From Melittangium boletus DSM 14713 (GTDB lineage: Bacteria > Myxococcota > Myxococcia > Myxococcales > Myxococcaceae): 64,000 nucleotides of DNA. A program made the position numbers and the translations under genes. Under the pieces are notes generated by a model that made no database searches, was not told the DNA's origin, and saw nothing but the letters and a program-made list of their open reading frames with translations. This document shows positions 24,022 to 33,542 of the stretch, in pieces. The stretch covers positions 9,243,765-9,307,764 of the forward strand of contig NZ_CP022163.1 of NCBI RefSeq assembly GCF_002305855.1. The letters run 5' to 3'. Within the stretch, counting starts at the first letter, position 1. The number at the start of each line of letters is the position of its first letter.

Positions 24022-26421
24022 TCACCCCGTCTTGAGCTTCGTCGTACGGATGGCCGGCAGGCTGATGCGGAAGGTGCTGCCCTTGCCCACCTCGCTGTGG
24101 GCGGTGATCTCCCCGCCAAAGCCCGTGATGATGCCGTGGCAGATGGACAGCCCCAGGCCCGTGCCCACACCCACCGGCTTGGTGGTGAAGAAGGGATCGA
24201 AGATGCGGCTGAGCACCTCGGGCGCCATGCCGCACCCGGAGTCCCTCACCTCGAGGATGGCGTGGTCGTTCTCCGTGCGCAGCACCACGCGGATCTCATT
24301 CTTGTCCGGCTGGCCCGCGCTGATGGCGTGGGCGGCGTTGATGAGCAGGTTGAGCACCACCTGACCAAAGCGCGCCTCGCTGCCCTCCACGAGCGGCACG
24401 TCCGACACGTCCTTGATGACGGTGGCGCGGTGGCGCAGCTCGCCCCGGGCCAGCGCCAGCGCCGAGTCGATGACGCGCCGCAGGTCCACCGCCGTGGGCA
24501 GCTCCTCGTCCCCGCGCGAGAACGTCTTCAGGTCCTGGACGATCAGACGCACCCGGTTGACGCCCTCGTTCGTCTCCTCCAGCACCTCCTCCAGTTCGTC
24601 CAGGCGACCCGGAGGCAGCAGCGTGGTGATCGCATGCAGCTCCTCGGTGAGGAAGGACAGGTTGGAGATGACGAAGGCGAGCGGGTTGTTGATTTCGTGC
24701 GCCACGCCCGCCGCGAGCGTTCCCACCGACGCCAGCCGATCGGCGACGACGAGCCGCGCTTGAATCTGCTTGCGCTCGGTCAGGTCGCGCGCGCTCACCA
24801 CCGTGGCCGTCTGGCCGGCGAAGAGCAGGCGCAGGCTGCTGATCTCTCCCGTCACCACGCCCCCATCCGGAGGCAGGAAGCGCACCTCGCGCACCCGGTG
24901 CGCGCCCCGGGCGTTGATGCCATCGAGCATGCTGGCGGCGGCCGCCCGGTCATCCGGGTGGACGAAGTCCATGAGGGAGCGGCCCACCAGCTCGTTGCCC
25001 TTGAGCCGCAAGAAGGTGCACGCGGACGGGTTGACGTAGAGCAGTGGCCCGCCGCGGTGCACGAAGATGGCCTCGGGCGAGCCCTCGATGAGGGCGCGGA
25101 AGCTCTCCTCGGAGCGGCGCAGCGCCTCCTCGGCGGCCTTGCGCTCGGTGATGTCGAAGGACACGCCTCCGAGGAAGCGCCGGCCCGAGCTGTCCCGCGC
25201 GATGAAGCGGTAGGTGAGGAACTCGCGCGGCTCGCCCTCGGGCGTGGGAATCATGCTCTCGGAGACCGAGGGCTGACCGGACTTGAAGGCCTGGTCGTCC
25301 TGATCGCGCAGGTGGGCCACCGTCTCCGGCGGCATGAGCTGCTCGTCCGGGATGGTGCTCACATCCATGCCGGGAGACAGCCCGAAGAAGCGCCGGAAGG
25401 GCTCGTTGGCGTAGACGCGCCGGCCCGCCTCGTCCTTCATGTACGCGAGCGCCGGGTTGTTGTTGAGGAAGGAGTCGAAGAGGTGCTGGCTCTCCTGGAG
25501 CGCGGTGACGATGGAGGCCACCTCCGTCATCAGCGCCTGCTTGGCCGCGTGCTCCGCCGCGTTGCCCATGGCCGCGCCGAGCAGACCCGCCATCAGCTCC
25601 AGCGTGCGCTCATCCGAGTCCACGAAGGCGTAGGGCACCTGGGAGGCGATGCTCAACAGGCCCACCGTCTGGTTGTCACGCTTGAGCGGCACGTTGAGCA
25701 TGGAGCGCACCTTGAGCCGGCGCGCCGTGTCCAGGTTCACCCGCGTGTCGCGCTCGGTGTCGTCCGTGCGCACCACCTGGCCGCGCAGCACGCTGGAGCC
25801 CGCCATGGTGCTGCCCACCGGCAGCCGGGCCCCCTCGAATTGCTTCGAGTAACCCGTGCAGACCCGGTAGTACATCTCCTCACCCTCGATGATGCCCACC
25901 GCCGCGCCCCCCGCGCCGCAGAGAATCATCGCCCGCTCGGCGATGAGCCGCATCACCACGTCCAGGTCCAGGCCCGCCAGGGCGATGTCGTTCTGGGTCT
26001 GGATGATGGCGGCCAGCCGCTCGATTTCGCCCCGGGCGGATTCCTCGTGGGACTGCCGGCGCATGAAGGCGTAGCAGCGCCGCTCGAACAGGGCGATGCG
26101 CGCGCGGATGTCCGCCGCGTGGAAGGGCGCCACCAGGTAGTCGTCCACGCCGATTTCCATCAGCGGGGCGAGCTCCTCCTCCACCAGGCGGTTCACCATG
26201 CCGAGCACCGACACCTCCGCCACGCGAATCTGCGCGCGCAGGCGGTTGAACCACTCGGACTTCTCGCGGACCTGCTCGGCCCCGACCACCAGCACGTCCA
26301 CGAGGGAGATGGTGGCGGCCGTCACCTCGGGACCCGAGGCGACCACCACCTCGTGCCCCATCTGGGCGAGTTCCGCCCCAATGGGATGGTCACCGTCGCG
26401 GCTGAGAAGGAGAAAGCGCAT
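24022..26421 (-). CDS. Sensor histidine kinase with pseudo-receiver, GAF and two PAS domains
   Basis: A 799-residue cytoplasmic kinase. Residues 1-115 have a receiver-like fold, but the phospho-acceptor strand reads VDVLVVGAE (Asp replaced by Gly) and the conserved Lys position reads LVAPF, so it should not be phosphorylated. A GAF domain follows (about 155-300), then PAS domains at about 315-435 and 450-565, a HisKA helix with AAGVAHEINNP (phosphorylated His), and an ATPase domain with NLLINAAHA, DSGCGM and GTGLGL boxes. The ATG at 26421 starts the receiver fold cleanly; the open frame upstream is not conserved-looking. No response regulator gene is adjacent, so its partner lies elsewhere. 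Transcribed away from the nuclease-fold lipoprotein gene. Confidence 0.9.
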   Translation of the reverse strand: MRFLLLSRDGDHPIGAELAQMGHEVVVASGPEVTAATISLVDVLVVGAEQVREKSEWFNRLRAQIRVAEVSVLGMVNRLVEEELAPLMEIGVDDYLVAPFHAADIRARIALFERRCYAFMRRQSHEESARGEIERLAAIIQTQNDIALAGLDLDVVMRLIAERAMILCGAGGAAVGIIEGEEMYYRVCTGYSKQFEGARLPVGSTMAGSSVLRGQVVRTDDTERDTRVNLDTARRLKVRSMLNVPLKRDNQTVGLLSIASQVPYAFVDSDERTLELMAGLLGAAMGNAAEHAAKQALMTEVASIVTALQESQHLFDSFLNNNPALAYMKDEAGRRVYANEPFRRFFGLSPGMDVSTIPDEQLMPPETVAHLRDQDDQAFKSGQPSVSESMIPTPEGEPREFLTYRFIARDSSGRRFLGGVSFDITERKAAEEALRRSEESFRALIEGSPEAIFVHRGGPLLYVNPSACTFLRLKGNELVGRSLMDFVHPDDRAAAASMLDGINARGAHRVREVRFLPPDGGVVTGEISSLRLLFAGQTATVVSARDLTERKQIQARLVVADRLASVGTLAAGVAHEINNPLAFVISNLSFLTEELHAITTLLPPGRLDELEEVLEETNEGVNRVRLIVQDLKTFSRGDEELPTAVDLRRVIDSALALARGELRHRATVIKDVSDVPLVEGSEARFGQVVLNLLINAAHAISAGQPDKNEIRVVLRTENDHAILEVRDSGCGMAPEVLSRIFDPFFTTKPVGVGTGLGLSICHGIITGFGGEITAHSEVGKGSTFRISLPAIRTTKLKTG

Positions 26422-26783
26422 GGAGGGGCGACACGGTGTCGAGGGAAGCGGGAGATTGAAGGATCGAGACCACCCGGGTCCACCCAGAAGATACTGGGGG
26501 ACCCCCCTCCTGACCCACGAGAGCCTACCCCCGTTCCCGCCCACCGGGGAGAGGTGGAGGCGGCCCCCGCTCCCGGGGGAAGCGACAGACCACCCCCCCG
26601 AGTGCCCTGTGGTCAACGTTGAGAACGTTTCAGGCTGCTCACTGGAAGGCGGGACTTGCCGGAAAAGAGGCTTGAGCGCCTGCCGGTGGGCTCCGGGGGG
26701 CCTATCTCACCCCGGGCCGTACACGGCGGATGGGTGGGGGTAGCTCGGGCGTGCCGTTCAGGTCCCGGGGGGAAGGTGACGAG
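26422..26783. other. Divergent intergenic region
   Basis: This stretch separates the divergently transcribed kinase and lipoprotein genes and must hold both promoters. It is very GC-rich, with short self-complementary runs such as CCCCCG-CTCC-CGGGGG at 26564-26579 and GGGGG-A-CCCCC at 26496-26506. I see no convincing coding frame and no clear sigma-70 or sigma-54 promoter match. Confidence 0.5.
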
Positions 26784-27902
26784 ATGAGGAACATCCTCGT
26801 GGTAGGACTCTCCATGGTGGCACTCGGCGCCTGCCAACTGGCCGCCCTGCCCCCGGCGAACGACGCGACCGAGGGGCGTGGCGCCTCGAGCCTCTTCTCC
26901 CCGGGCGCCCTCACGGTGATGACCCGGAGCCTTTCGCTGAATGCGAGCCCGGAGCGGGTGTGGGAGTCCCCCAGCGCGGACCAGGTGCCGTCTCGGGCCG
27001 CGGAATGGCTGAGCACGCTGCGCCAGGAGGACGTGTCCGCGCGGGCCCGGGCGCTGGCGGATGAAATCCAGTACGCCCGTCCTCACCTCCTCGGACTGCA
27101 GCAGGTGGCCCAGGTCCGGTTGCAGTCCCCGGGAGACGCCATCTTCGGGGGCACATCGCCCGCCCAGGCGCTCCAGGTGGACCTGCTGCCCATGCTGCTC
27201 GGAGAGCTGGAGTCGCGGGGCCTGCACTACCGGGAGGTGGCGCGGGTCCAGAACTCGGACGTGGAGGTGCCCCTGCGCACGAGCGCCACGCCCACCTATG
27301 ACGATGTGCGGCTGACGGACTTCGACGTCATCCTCGTGCGCTCGGATGTAGGGGTGAGCGGGGTGCGCGGGGGCAATTACCTGGCGCGGCGGGAGGTGTC
27401 GGCACCAGGACTCGGCCGGATGACGCTGCCCCGCGGCTGGGTGTCCCTCGAGGCCGAGGTGCACGGGCGGCACTACCGCTTCGTGAGCACGCACCTGGAG
27501 CCCGCGCCGGGCGAGGAGGGACTGCGCGTGCAACTGGCCCAGGCCTCGGAGTTGATCGACTCGCTGCGGGGCGAGACGCTGCCGGTGGTGCTGGTGGGAG
27601 ACTTCAATACCCCGGCGAACCTGGGCCTGGTGGGCGCGCCCACCTACCGGGAGCTGCTGCTGGCGGGCTACGTGGACGTGTGGACGCGCCGCCCGGGCAC
27701 CACCCTGGCCGTCATGCCCCTGGCGACGCGGCGCAACCTGGTGTTGGTGCGCAGCCCCGTGACGCCCGGTCCTCGCCAGGTGGGTCCGGTGCTGGCCTAC
27801 GGCGTGGGGAATGCCCGGCCGGAGTGGCGTTTCGGGCCCTGGCGCACCGAGCTGGGCGGCGTGGTGGCGCGCCTGCGGATGCCGCCCACCCCGAGGAACT
27901 GA
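26784..27902 (+). CDS. Endonuclease/exonuclease/phosphatase-family lipoprotein
   Basis: A 372-residue lipoprotein. The signal peptide ends in SMVALGAC (Cys17). The body has the endonuclease/exonuclease/phosphatase fold: an N-terminal TRSLSLNAS strand where the metal-binding Asn is expected, LGLQQVA in place of the usual LQEV, YRFVSTHLEPA with the catalytic His, and VLVGDFNTP with the Asp/Asn pair. The usual metal-binding Glu of LQE is replaced by Gln, which may weaken or alter catalysis. Members act on nucleic acids or phospholipids; at the cell envelope a phosphodiesterase role seems more likely, but this is inference. The ATG at 26784 has GGAAGGTGACGAG upstream. Confidence 0.82.
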   Translation: MRNILVVGLSMVALGACQLAALPPANDATEGRGASSLFSPGALTVMTRSLSLNASPERVWESPSADQVPSRAAEWLSTLRQEDVSARARALADEIQYARPHLLGLQQVAQVRLQSPGDAIFGGTSPAQALQVDLLPMLLGELESRGLHYREVARVQNSDVEVPLRTSATPTYDDVRLTDFDVILVRSDVGVSGVRGGNYLARREVSAPGLGRMTLPRGWVSLEAEVHGRHYRFVSTHLEPAPGEEGLRVQLAQASELIDSLRGETLPVVLVGDFNTPANLGLVGAPTYRELLLAGYVDVWTRRPGTTLAVMPLATRRNLVLVRSPVTPGPRQVGPVLAYGVGNARPEWRFGPWRTELGGVVARLRMPPTPRN

Positions 27903-27938
27903 CCCCTCACCCGGGCGCACGGGCTACACTCGCGCGCC

Positions 27939-28733
27939 GTGAACGCGCCGTCCGGAGTCCTCGTCGCCGAGCAACCCCACTACCTGCCGTGGCTGGACTT
28001 CTACGAGCAGGTGGCGCGCTCGGACACGCTGGTGGTCCTGGACAACGTGCAGTGGCTGCGGCGGGGCTGGCAGCGCCGCACGCGCGTGGCGCTGCCCGTG
28101 GGCACTCCCCTGCCCCCTCCCTCCGAGCCCGCCTTCCAGTGGCTGACGATTCCCCTGGAGGGCGCCCACCGCGACACGCGCATTGGCGAGCTGGCGGTGG
28201 ACGCGGCCCAGCCCTGGGCGCGCAAGCACCTGGCCACGCTGACGATGCTCTACGGCCGACGCCCCTACTTCCGCACCCAGGTGCTGCCCCGCCTGGAAGG
28301 CTTCTACGCGGAGGCCGCCCGGGAGCGCGGCCCTGGCTCGCTCCTGCGCACGCTCCTGGCGAGCCGGGCGATCTTCGACGAGCCCCTGGGGCTCACCCCC
28401 CGCGTGGTGCTCGCCTCGACGCTGGAGCGCTCCCTGCCGGACAAGACCGAGCGCCTGGCGGAGTACTGCACCCAGCTGGGCCGGGACACGTACTACTCGG
28501 CGGTGGGCTCGGTGTACTTGAAGCCGGGCCCCTTCCGGGACGTGGGGGTGCGGCTGTTGTGGCAGAACTTCCGCTACCCCTCCTATGACCAGGGCCGCCC
28601 CGGCGAGCGCTTCGCCATGGGCCTGTCCATCGTGGACGTGCTGTCCAATGTCCCCGTGGACGAGGTGCGCGCCTGGCTCGCCCCCAAGCCGTGGGGGCCC
28701 TTCGCCCAGCGCGCGCCCTCCCCCGGCGCCTAG
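27939..28733 (+). CDS. WbqC-like family protein
   Basis: A 264-residue protein of the WbqC family (PF08889). The hallmark opening is present: VLVAEQPHYLPWLDFYEQVA, then VVLDNVQWLRRGWQRRTRV, and further on YCTQLGRDTYYSAVGS and FRYPSYDQGRPG. WbqC proteins occur in polysaccharide or glycan gene clusters, and their biochemical role is unsettled; no glycan genes are close here. Translation starts at GTG 27939, 36 bases after the preceding lipoprotein gene. The TAG stop overlaps the stop of the convergent AAA ATPase gene (CTAG shared at 28730-28733). Confidence 0.85.
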   Translation: MNAPSGVLVAEQPHYLPWLDFYEQVARSDTLVVLDNVQWLRRGWQRRTRVALPVGTPLPPPSEPAFQWLTIPLEGAHRDTRIGELAVDAAQPWARKHLATLTMLYGRRPYFRTQVLPRLEGFYAEAARERGPGSLLRTLLASRAIFDEPLGLTPRVVLASTLERSLPDKTERLAEYCTQLGRDTYYSAVGSVYLKPGPFRDVGVRLLWQNFRYPSYDQGRPGERFAMGLSIVDVLSNVPVDEVRAWLAPKPWGPFAQRAPSPGA

Positions 28734-30502
28734 GCGCCCTTCTCCTTGTCGAAGCGCACGAAGTAGCTGCGCACGGCGCTGTCCACCAGCTCCCTGGAGA
28801 GCCGCGGAGGCTCGCCGCGGTAGTGCGCCATGTCGATCATCTGATCGAGCAGGTCGCGCGGCTGGCACGCGGCGAACAGGCGGCGGTTCGGCTTGTAGTG
28901 CGTGTTGATGAGGTACTGCACCACCTCCGGGTCGTAGTCCACGCCGCGCTTGTCGCACATGACCTGGAAGATCTGATGGAACAGATCCTCGTCCGGCCGC
29001 TGCACCTCGAGCTTGTAGCGCACGCGGCGCAGGAAGGCGTCGTCGACCAGATCGCTCGGATCCAGGTTGGTGGAGAAGGCGGAGAACACGTCGAAGGGGA
29101 CCTGGACCTTCTTGCCCGTGTGCAGCGTGAGCATGTCCACGTCGCTCTCCAGCGGGACGATCCACCGGTTGAGCAGATCCTTCGGGGAGACCTTCTGACG
29201 GCCGAAGTCGTCGATGAGGAGCATCCCGTTGGTGGCCTTCATCTGGAAGGGCGCCTCGTAGTACTTGACCTCGGGCGAGTACACGAGATCCAGCATGTCC
29301 AGCGTGAGCTCACCGCCAACGACCACGAGCGGCCGGCGGCAGCGCACCCACCGGCGATCATAGGCCGGAGCGCCGGGCTCGTCCTCCACGGGCCGGTGCA
29401 GGATGCTGTCGTAGATCCGGACGATGAAGTCGTCGATGAGGATGGCGTGGGGAATGAAGATGTCCCCATCGAAGCAATTCACCATGCCCTGGCAGATGGC
29501 CGTCTTGCCGTTGCCCGGAGGCCCGTAGAAGAAGATGGCCCGGCCTGAGTTCATCGCCGGACCGATGCCATCGAAGATGTAGTCGCGGATGATGAGGTCG
29601 CCGAACTTGTCCTCCATCCGCTGGCGGGTGATGCGGTTGCCCCGGATGCTCTGCTTCTTCACGGACTGGATCCACTCCTGGAGCGACACGGGAGCGGGGC
29701 CGTTGTAGCGGTTGCGATCGAGGATCTGCCGCAGCACGTCCGTGGCGAACGTGGTGAGCTGGTAGATCATCGTGGACTTGCCCAGACCCGAGCCGCCACC
29801 GCCGCGGATGTCGATGTACTTCTGGCGGCGCAGTCCCTCGAGGATCTCATCCACTACCGTGGTGGGCAGCTTGAGGCGGTTGGCGATGTCCATGCCCCGC
29901 ATCTCGCCCGCGAAGAAGATGGCCTTGAGGACCAGTTCCTCCACCATGGTGGCGCTCAGGCCCAGCTCCTCGAGGTTGCGCGGCTGGGGGGGAGAGAAGC
30001 GCGGGGCGTTCGAGGCCCCGTCGGCCTCGACACGGCGCATCGCCCCCGTGCTGCGGCGCTCGGGCCCCGAGTACGCAACCCCGAACGCGGAGGTGCGGCG
30101 CTCGATGCCCCCTGGAGTCGGCTCGGCGGCGGGAGGCGGCGCCACGCGGCGTGGCGGCTCGACGATCACCGAGGGCAGTTCCGGGGCGGTGCTCACCGGG
30201 GCCGTGGGCGGCGCGGGACGCTTGTCCACCCCTCGCGAATCCGCGGCCGGAGAGGTCCGTCGATCCAGGAAGGCGCTGGGTCCGGCGGGCCGACGCTCGG
30301 GCGTTCCCGGGGGCGGCGGGGGACGCACGGCGGCCGTGGAACCAGTACCCACCGCTGGCTTGAGCCGGGGCGTCCCGGCGAACGTGTTGCCCGACGAGGC
30401 CGCGGGGGTCTCCCGGGGCGTGACGCTCCGGCTGGTGTCGGTCTCGAAATCGGGGGACTCGAATCCGGGGGGATTGCCCCCCGGCCTCCGCTGCTCGGGC
30501 AT
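28730..30502 (-). CDS. AAA ATPase with long disordered N-terminus
   Basis: A 590-residue ATPase. The first 190 residues are Pro/Ser/Arg-rich and probably disordered, with repeated ERRTS/ERRST-like basic motifs. A helical, winged-helix-like part follows (LEELGLSATMVEELVLKAIF, TTVVDEILEGLRRQKYI). The AAA core has Walker A GPPGNGKTAICQG, Walker B GMLLIDDFGRQ, a sensor-like FSTNLDPSDL and an Arg-finger region DDAFLRRVRYKLEV. No membrane segment or protease motif is present. The ATG at 30502 is preceded by a short gap to the divergent acyl-CoA dehydrogenase gene, so a shared promoter region of about 80 bases serves both. Likely a remodelling ATPase; the substrate is unknown. Confidence 0.82.
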   Translation of the reverse strand: MPEQRRPGGNPPGFESPDFETDTSRSVTPRETPAASSGNTFAGTPRLKPAVGTGSTAAVRPPPPPGTPERRPAGPSAFLDRRTSPAADSRGVDKRPAPPTAPVSTAPELPSVIVEPPRRVAPPPAAEPTPGGIERRTSAFGVAYSGPERRSTGAMRRVEADGASNAPRFSPPQPRNLEELGLSATMVEELVLKAIFFAGEMRGMDIANRLKLPTTVVDEILEGLRRQKYIDIRGGGGSGLGKSTMIYQLTTFATDVLRQILDRNRYNGPAPVSLQEWIQSVKKQSIRGNRITRQRMEDKFGDLIIRDYIFDGIGPAMNSGRAIFFYGPPGNGKTAICQGMVNCFDGDIFIPHAILIDDFIVRIYDSILHRPVEDEPGAPAYDRRWVRCRRPLVVVGGELTLDMLDLVYSPEVKYYEAPFQMKATNGMLLIDDFGRQKVSPKDLLNRWIVPLESDVDMLTLHTGKKVQVPFDVFSAFSTNLDPSDLVDDAFLRRVRYKLEVQRPDEDLFHQIFQVMCDKRGVDYDPEVVQYLINTHYKPNRRLFAACQPRDLLDQMIDMAHYRGEPPRLSRELVDSAVRSYFVRFDKEKGA

Positions 30503-30585
30503 GCGTGCTCCGGGTTGAGGCGGCCGACTGTAGCAGGAAGTCTCCGCCACTTCCCCGCCCTCCGCGCGGTGCTAGCCTGAAGAGC

Positions 30586-32250
30586 ATGAGCTTCTTCCAG
30601 GATCCCCCCCGGCTGGGCAATCAGTACGACGATGACGCGCTCCTGCGCAGCTACCTCGACCGATCCCTCCCCCAGGAAATGAAGGCCGGGCTCGAGGACG
30701 AGTTCCGGGAGCTGGGCGAGCTGTCAGGCGGCTACTTCTACGAGTTCCAGCTCAGGGATCGGCTGAACGAGCCCGAGCTGACCCAGTGGAACGCATGGGG
30801 CCATCGGGTGGACCACATCGAGGTGTCGCCCCTGTGGAAGGAAGCCGAGGCCCTGACGGCGAAGCGGGGCCTGGTGGCGGTGGCCTACGAGCAGAAGCAC
30901 GGGGACCGCTCGCGCCTGCACCAGTTCGCGCTGAACTACCTCATCCAGCCCTCGCTGGACATCTACTCGTGCCCGCTGGCGATGACGGACGGAGCGGCGC
31001 GCACGCTCCTGTCCCTGGACAACCCGGAGCTGGTGGCGCGCGCCCTGCCCCACCTGACCTCCCGGGATCCCGCCACGTTCTGGACATCGGGCCAGTGGAT
31101 GACGGAGCGCACGGGCGGCTCGGACGTGGGGCTGACGCAGACGGTGGCGCGGCAAGGCCCCGAGGGCTGGCGCCTGTACGGAACGAAGTGGTTCACCTCG
31201 GCGACGACGGCGCAGATGGCGCTGACGCTGGCGCGCCCCGAGGGCAACGGCGCGGGCGGCAAGGGCCTGGCCCTGTTCTTCGTGGAGACGCGGGGAGCGG
31301 ACGGGCGGATGAACGGGATTCAGATCAACCGTCTCAAGGACAAGCTGGGCACGCGCAAGGTGCCCACGGCGGAGCTGACGCTGGACGGGGCGCTGGCGGT
31401 GCCGGTGGCGGGGCTGACGGACGGCATCCGGAACATGGCCTCGATGCTGAACGTGACGCGCACGTGGAACGCGGTGGCGTCCACGTGGATGATGCGGCGG
31501 GCGCTGGCGCTGGCGCGCGACTTCGCGAAGCGGCGGGTGCAGTTCGGCGCCCCCTTGTCGGAGAAGCCCCTGCACGTGGACACACTGGCGGGCCTGGAGG
31601 CCGAGTTCCACGGCGGCTTCCTCCTGGCGTTCCGGGCGGCGGAGCTGCTGGGCAAGATGGAGGCGCGCACGGCGACGGAGGAGGAATTGCTCCTGCAGCG
31701 GCTGGTGACGCCCCTGGCGAAGCTGACGACGGGGCGGCAGACAGTGCACGTGACGTCCGAGGTGGTGGAGAGCTTCGGGGGCGCGGGCTACGTGGAGGAC
31801 ACGGGCGTGCCGAGGCTGCTGGCGGACGCGCAGGTGCTGTCCATCTGGGAGGGGACGACGAACGTGCTCTCGCTGGACACCCTGCGGGCGATGGCGAAGG
31901 CGGGCTCGCTGGAGGCGCTGTACGCGGACGCGGAGCGGCGACTCGCGACGGCGAAGGACGCGGGGCTGCGGCCGAGCGTGGCGGCGGCGCAGGACGCGCT
32001 GGAGAAGGCGCGCGTCTGGGTGACGAAGGCGATGGAGAACCCGGCGGCGGTGGAGGCCGGGGCGCGGCGGTTCGCGCTGACGCTGGGACGCACCTACGAA
32101 TTGGCGCTCCTGGTGGAACATGCCCAGTGGTGCCTGGAGCACGGGCACGGCCCGAGAGCCATGGCGGCCGCGCGGCGGCTCACGCGCAACGGCGTGGACT
32201 TGATCGCCGACATGGACCTTGATGACGCCAAACTACTTGCGTCACCGTAA
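30586..32250 (+). CDS. Acyl-CoA dehydrogenase family protein (AidB-like)
   Basis: A 554-residue flavoprotein of the acyl-CoA dehydrogenase superfamily, closer in length and layout to AidB than to the 380-residue catabolic enzymes. Visible marks are the FAD-binding strand FWTSGQWMTERTGGSDVG, WFTSATTAQMALTLAR, the Arg-rich helix of the C-terminal bundle (RRALALARDFAKRRVQFG) and SEVVESFGGAGYVEDTGVP with SIWEGTTNVLSLD. The last 100 residues form an extra helical domain. AidB-type proteins protect against alkylation or oxidise acyl-CoA; the role here is not determined. It is the last GC-rich host gene before the AT-rich insert that begins about 80 bases downstream. Confidence 0.88.
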   Translation: MSFFQDPPRLGNQYDDDALLRSYLDRSLPQEMKAGLEDEFRELGELSGGYFYEFQLRDRLNEPELTQWNAWGHRVDHIEVSPLWKEAEALTAKRGLVAVAYEQKHGDRSRLHQFALNYLIQPSLDIYSCPLAMTDGAARTLLSLDNPELVARALPHLTSRDPATFWTSGQWMTERTGGSDVGLTQTVARQGPEGWRLYGTKWFTSATTAQMALTLARPEGNGAGGKGLALFFVETRGADGRMNGIQINRLKDKLGTRKVPTAELTLDGALAVPVAGLTDGIRNMASMLNVTRTWNAVASTWMMRRALALARDFAKRRVQFGAPLSEKPLHVDTLAGLEAEFHGGFLLAFRAAELLGKMEARTATEEELLLQRLVTPLAKLTTGRQTVHVTSEVVESFGGAGYVEDTGVPRLLADAQVLSIWEGTTNVLSLDTLRAMAKAGSLEALYADAERRLATAKDAGLRPSVAAAQDALEKARVWVTKAMENPAAVEAGARRFALTLGRTYELALLVEHAQWCLEHGHGPRAMAAARRLTRNGVDLIADMDLDDAKLLASP

Positions 32251-32327
32251 ACGCACATTTCTTGCTAGCATTGGCATTCACCCCTCCCAAGGGCCAACAC
32301 TACCCTCATCCGCAGATACCACAACAA

Positions 32328-33542
32328 ATGATCAAATCAATGACCGTCGTCGGACTGAACGACAAGATGGATTTCAGCCTGGATTTCCATCCAGACATCA
32401 ATGTAATAACAGGCAAAAACGGCTCAGGGAAAACCACCCTCTTGAAACTCATATGGTACATGATAAGCGGAAACCTGGAGAGGATCGCTCCCGAAATTAA
32501 TTTTCGTTCCGCCAACATTCAGACAGACACTTTTTCGCTATCCATAAAAACAACAGAAGACGCCGACCCCCCTTCGAAAGGCAGCACCTCAGCCAAAACA
32601 ATAGACACTTGGCGAGAGCGGCGGATTGAATGGAAACTCGAAACCACAGAAACAGAACTATCGAAGCCACATTCAATAGCAACAGCAGTCAGCTCCGCAT
32701 CCATGTCCCTCGCGAGATCACGAATAGAAAAGCTCAATAGGGCAATTGCAAGCCTACCCAATTCATCGGTTTTCTTTCCCACATTTCGACGAATAGAGGG
32801 AGGCTTTTCAATGGGAGGAAGAACAGAACCCATAGTAAAAACAGAAATACCGAGATTTTTCCATGTCCCCAGAGAAATCAGCCCGATTGAAAACGCTCTC
32901 ACAAATCTGTCGGAAAGAATTTCCGTCCGACAGCATCGATTTGTCTCATCCATATCCACCAGCGATATCGTCAGCATGCTAACAAAACAGTACGCCGACA
33001 CTTCAGAGCAAATAAACCAAGACAACACACAACGGTCGAAAGAAATAACAAGACTAATTGAGCACTATCGCAACACCAAGCCGGACACTTCGAACGAGAC
33101 GTCAAAGCTTGGAGAGGCCACGCAGATACTGGAATTAATACAAACAATCGTAACCGAACACAAAGAGCGGCAGGAACTATTCCTAAGGCCGTTCTCCGCT
33201 CTTAGCGACCTAATCAAAAAGATATTCCAACACAAGGGAATCAAGGTCACATCCCATCTCACCCTCGGTGAAGCCGGCGAAGCAATATCATCAGACGCCC
33301 TCTCCGCTGGCGAAAAACAAATGCTTAGCTTTTTGGCATACAACGCGTTTGCGCAAAAAAGCACGATCTTCATCGATGAACCCGAAATCAGCCTGCATGT
33401 CGATTGGCAAAGAATTCTTTTCCCAACACTGCTATCTCAGGGCTCAACTAACCAATTCATCGTCGCAACCCACTCGCCCTTTATATACAGCAAATACCAA
33501 GACAAAGAGTTGGTTCTTGATCCGAACAAGGGTGGCGAATAA
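32328..33542 (+). CDS. AAA ATPase of a PARIS-like defence pair (AriA-like)
   Basis: A 404-residue ABC/SMC-type ATPase of the AAA_15/AAA_21 group. Walker A is GKNGSGKTT (residues 29-37), the signature motif LSAGEKQMLSF, Walker B TIFIDEPEISLH, and the switch His lies in VATHSPFI. Between them are about 250 residues, partly coiled coil. It is followed, with a one-base TAATG overlap, by a DUF4435 gene; ATPase plus DUF4435/TOPRIM is the AriA-AriB layout of the PARIS anti-phage system. The DNA is strikingly A/T-rich against its neighbours, which supports recent transfer. The ATG at 32328 lacks a strong ribosome-binding site; 32340 is an alternative. AAA plus nuclease partners of other OLD-like systems are the main alternative reading. 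Confidence 0.85.
   Translation: MIKSMTVVGLNDKMDFSLDFHPDINVITGKNGSGKTTLLKLIWYMISGNLERIAPEINFRSANIQTDTFSLSIKTTEDADPPSKGSTSAKTIDTWRERRIEWKLETTETELSKPHSIATAVSSASMSLARSRIEKLNRAIASLPNSSVFFPTFRRIEGGFSMGGRTEPIVKTEIPRFFHVPREISPIENALTNLSERISVRQHRFVSSISTSDIVSMLTKQYADTSEQINQDNTQRSKEITRLIEHYRNTKPDTSNETSKLGEATQILELIQTIVTEHKERQELFLRPFSALSDLIKKIFQHKGIKVTSHLTLGEAGEAISSDALSAGEKQMLSFLAYNAFAQKSTIFIDEPEISLHVDWQRILFPTLLSQGSTNQFIVATHSPFIYSKYQDKELVLDPNKGGE

Noticed and set aside
26564..26579. CCCCCG-CTCC-CGGGGG hairpin as a terminator
   Set aside because: It lies between divergent genes where no transcript should end, and such G/C runs are common in this DNA.
24097..26622. An 841-codon frame opposite the sensor kinase
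   Set aside because: It is antisense to well-defined PAS and kinase domains and shows only the shadow composition of high-GC DNA.
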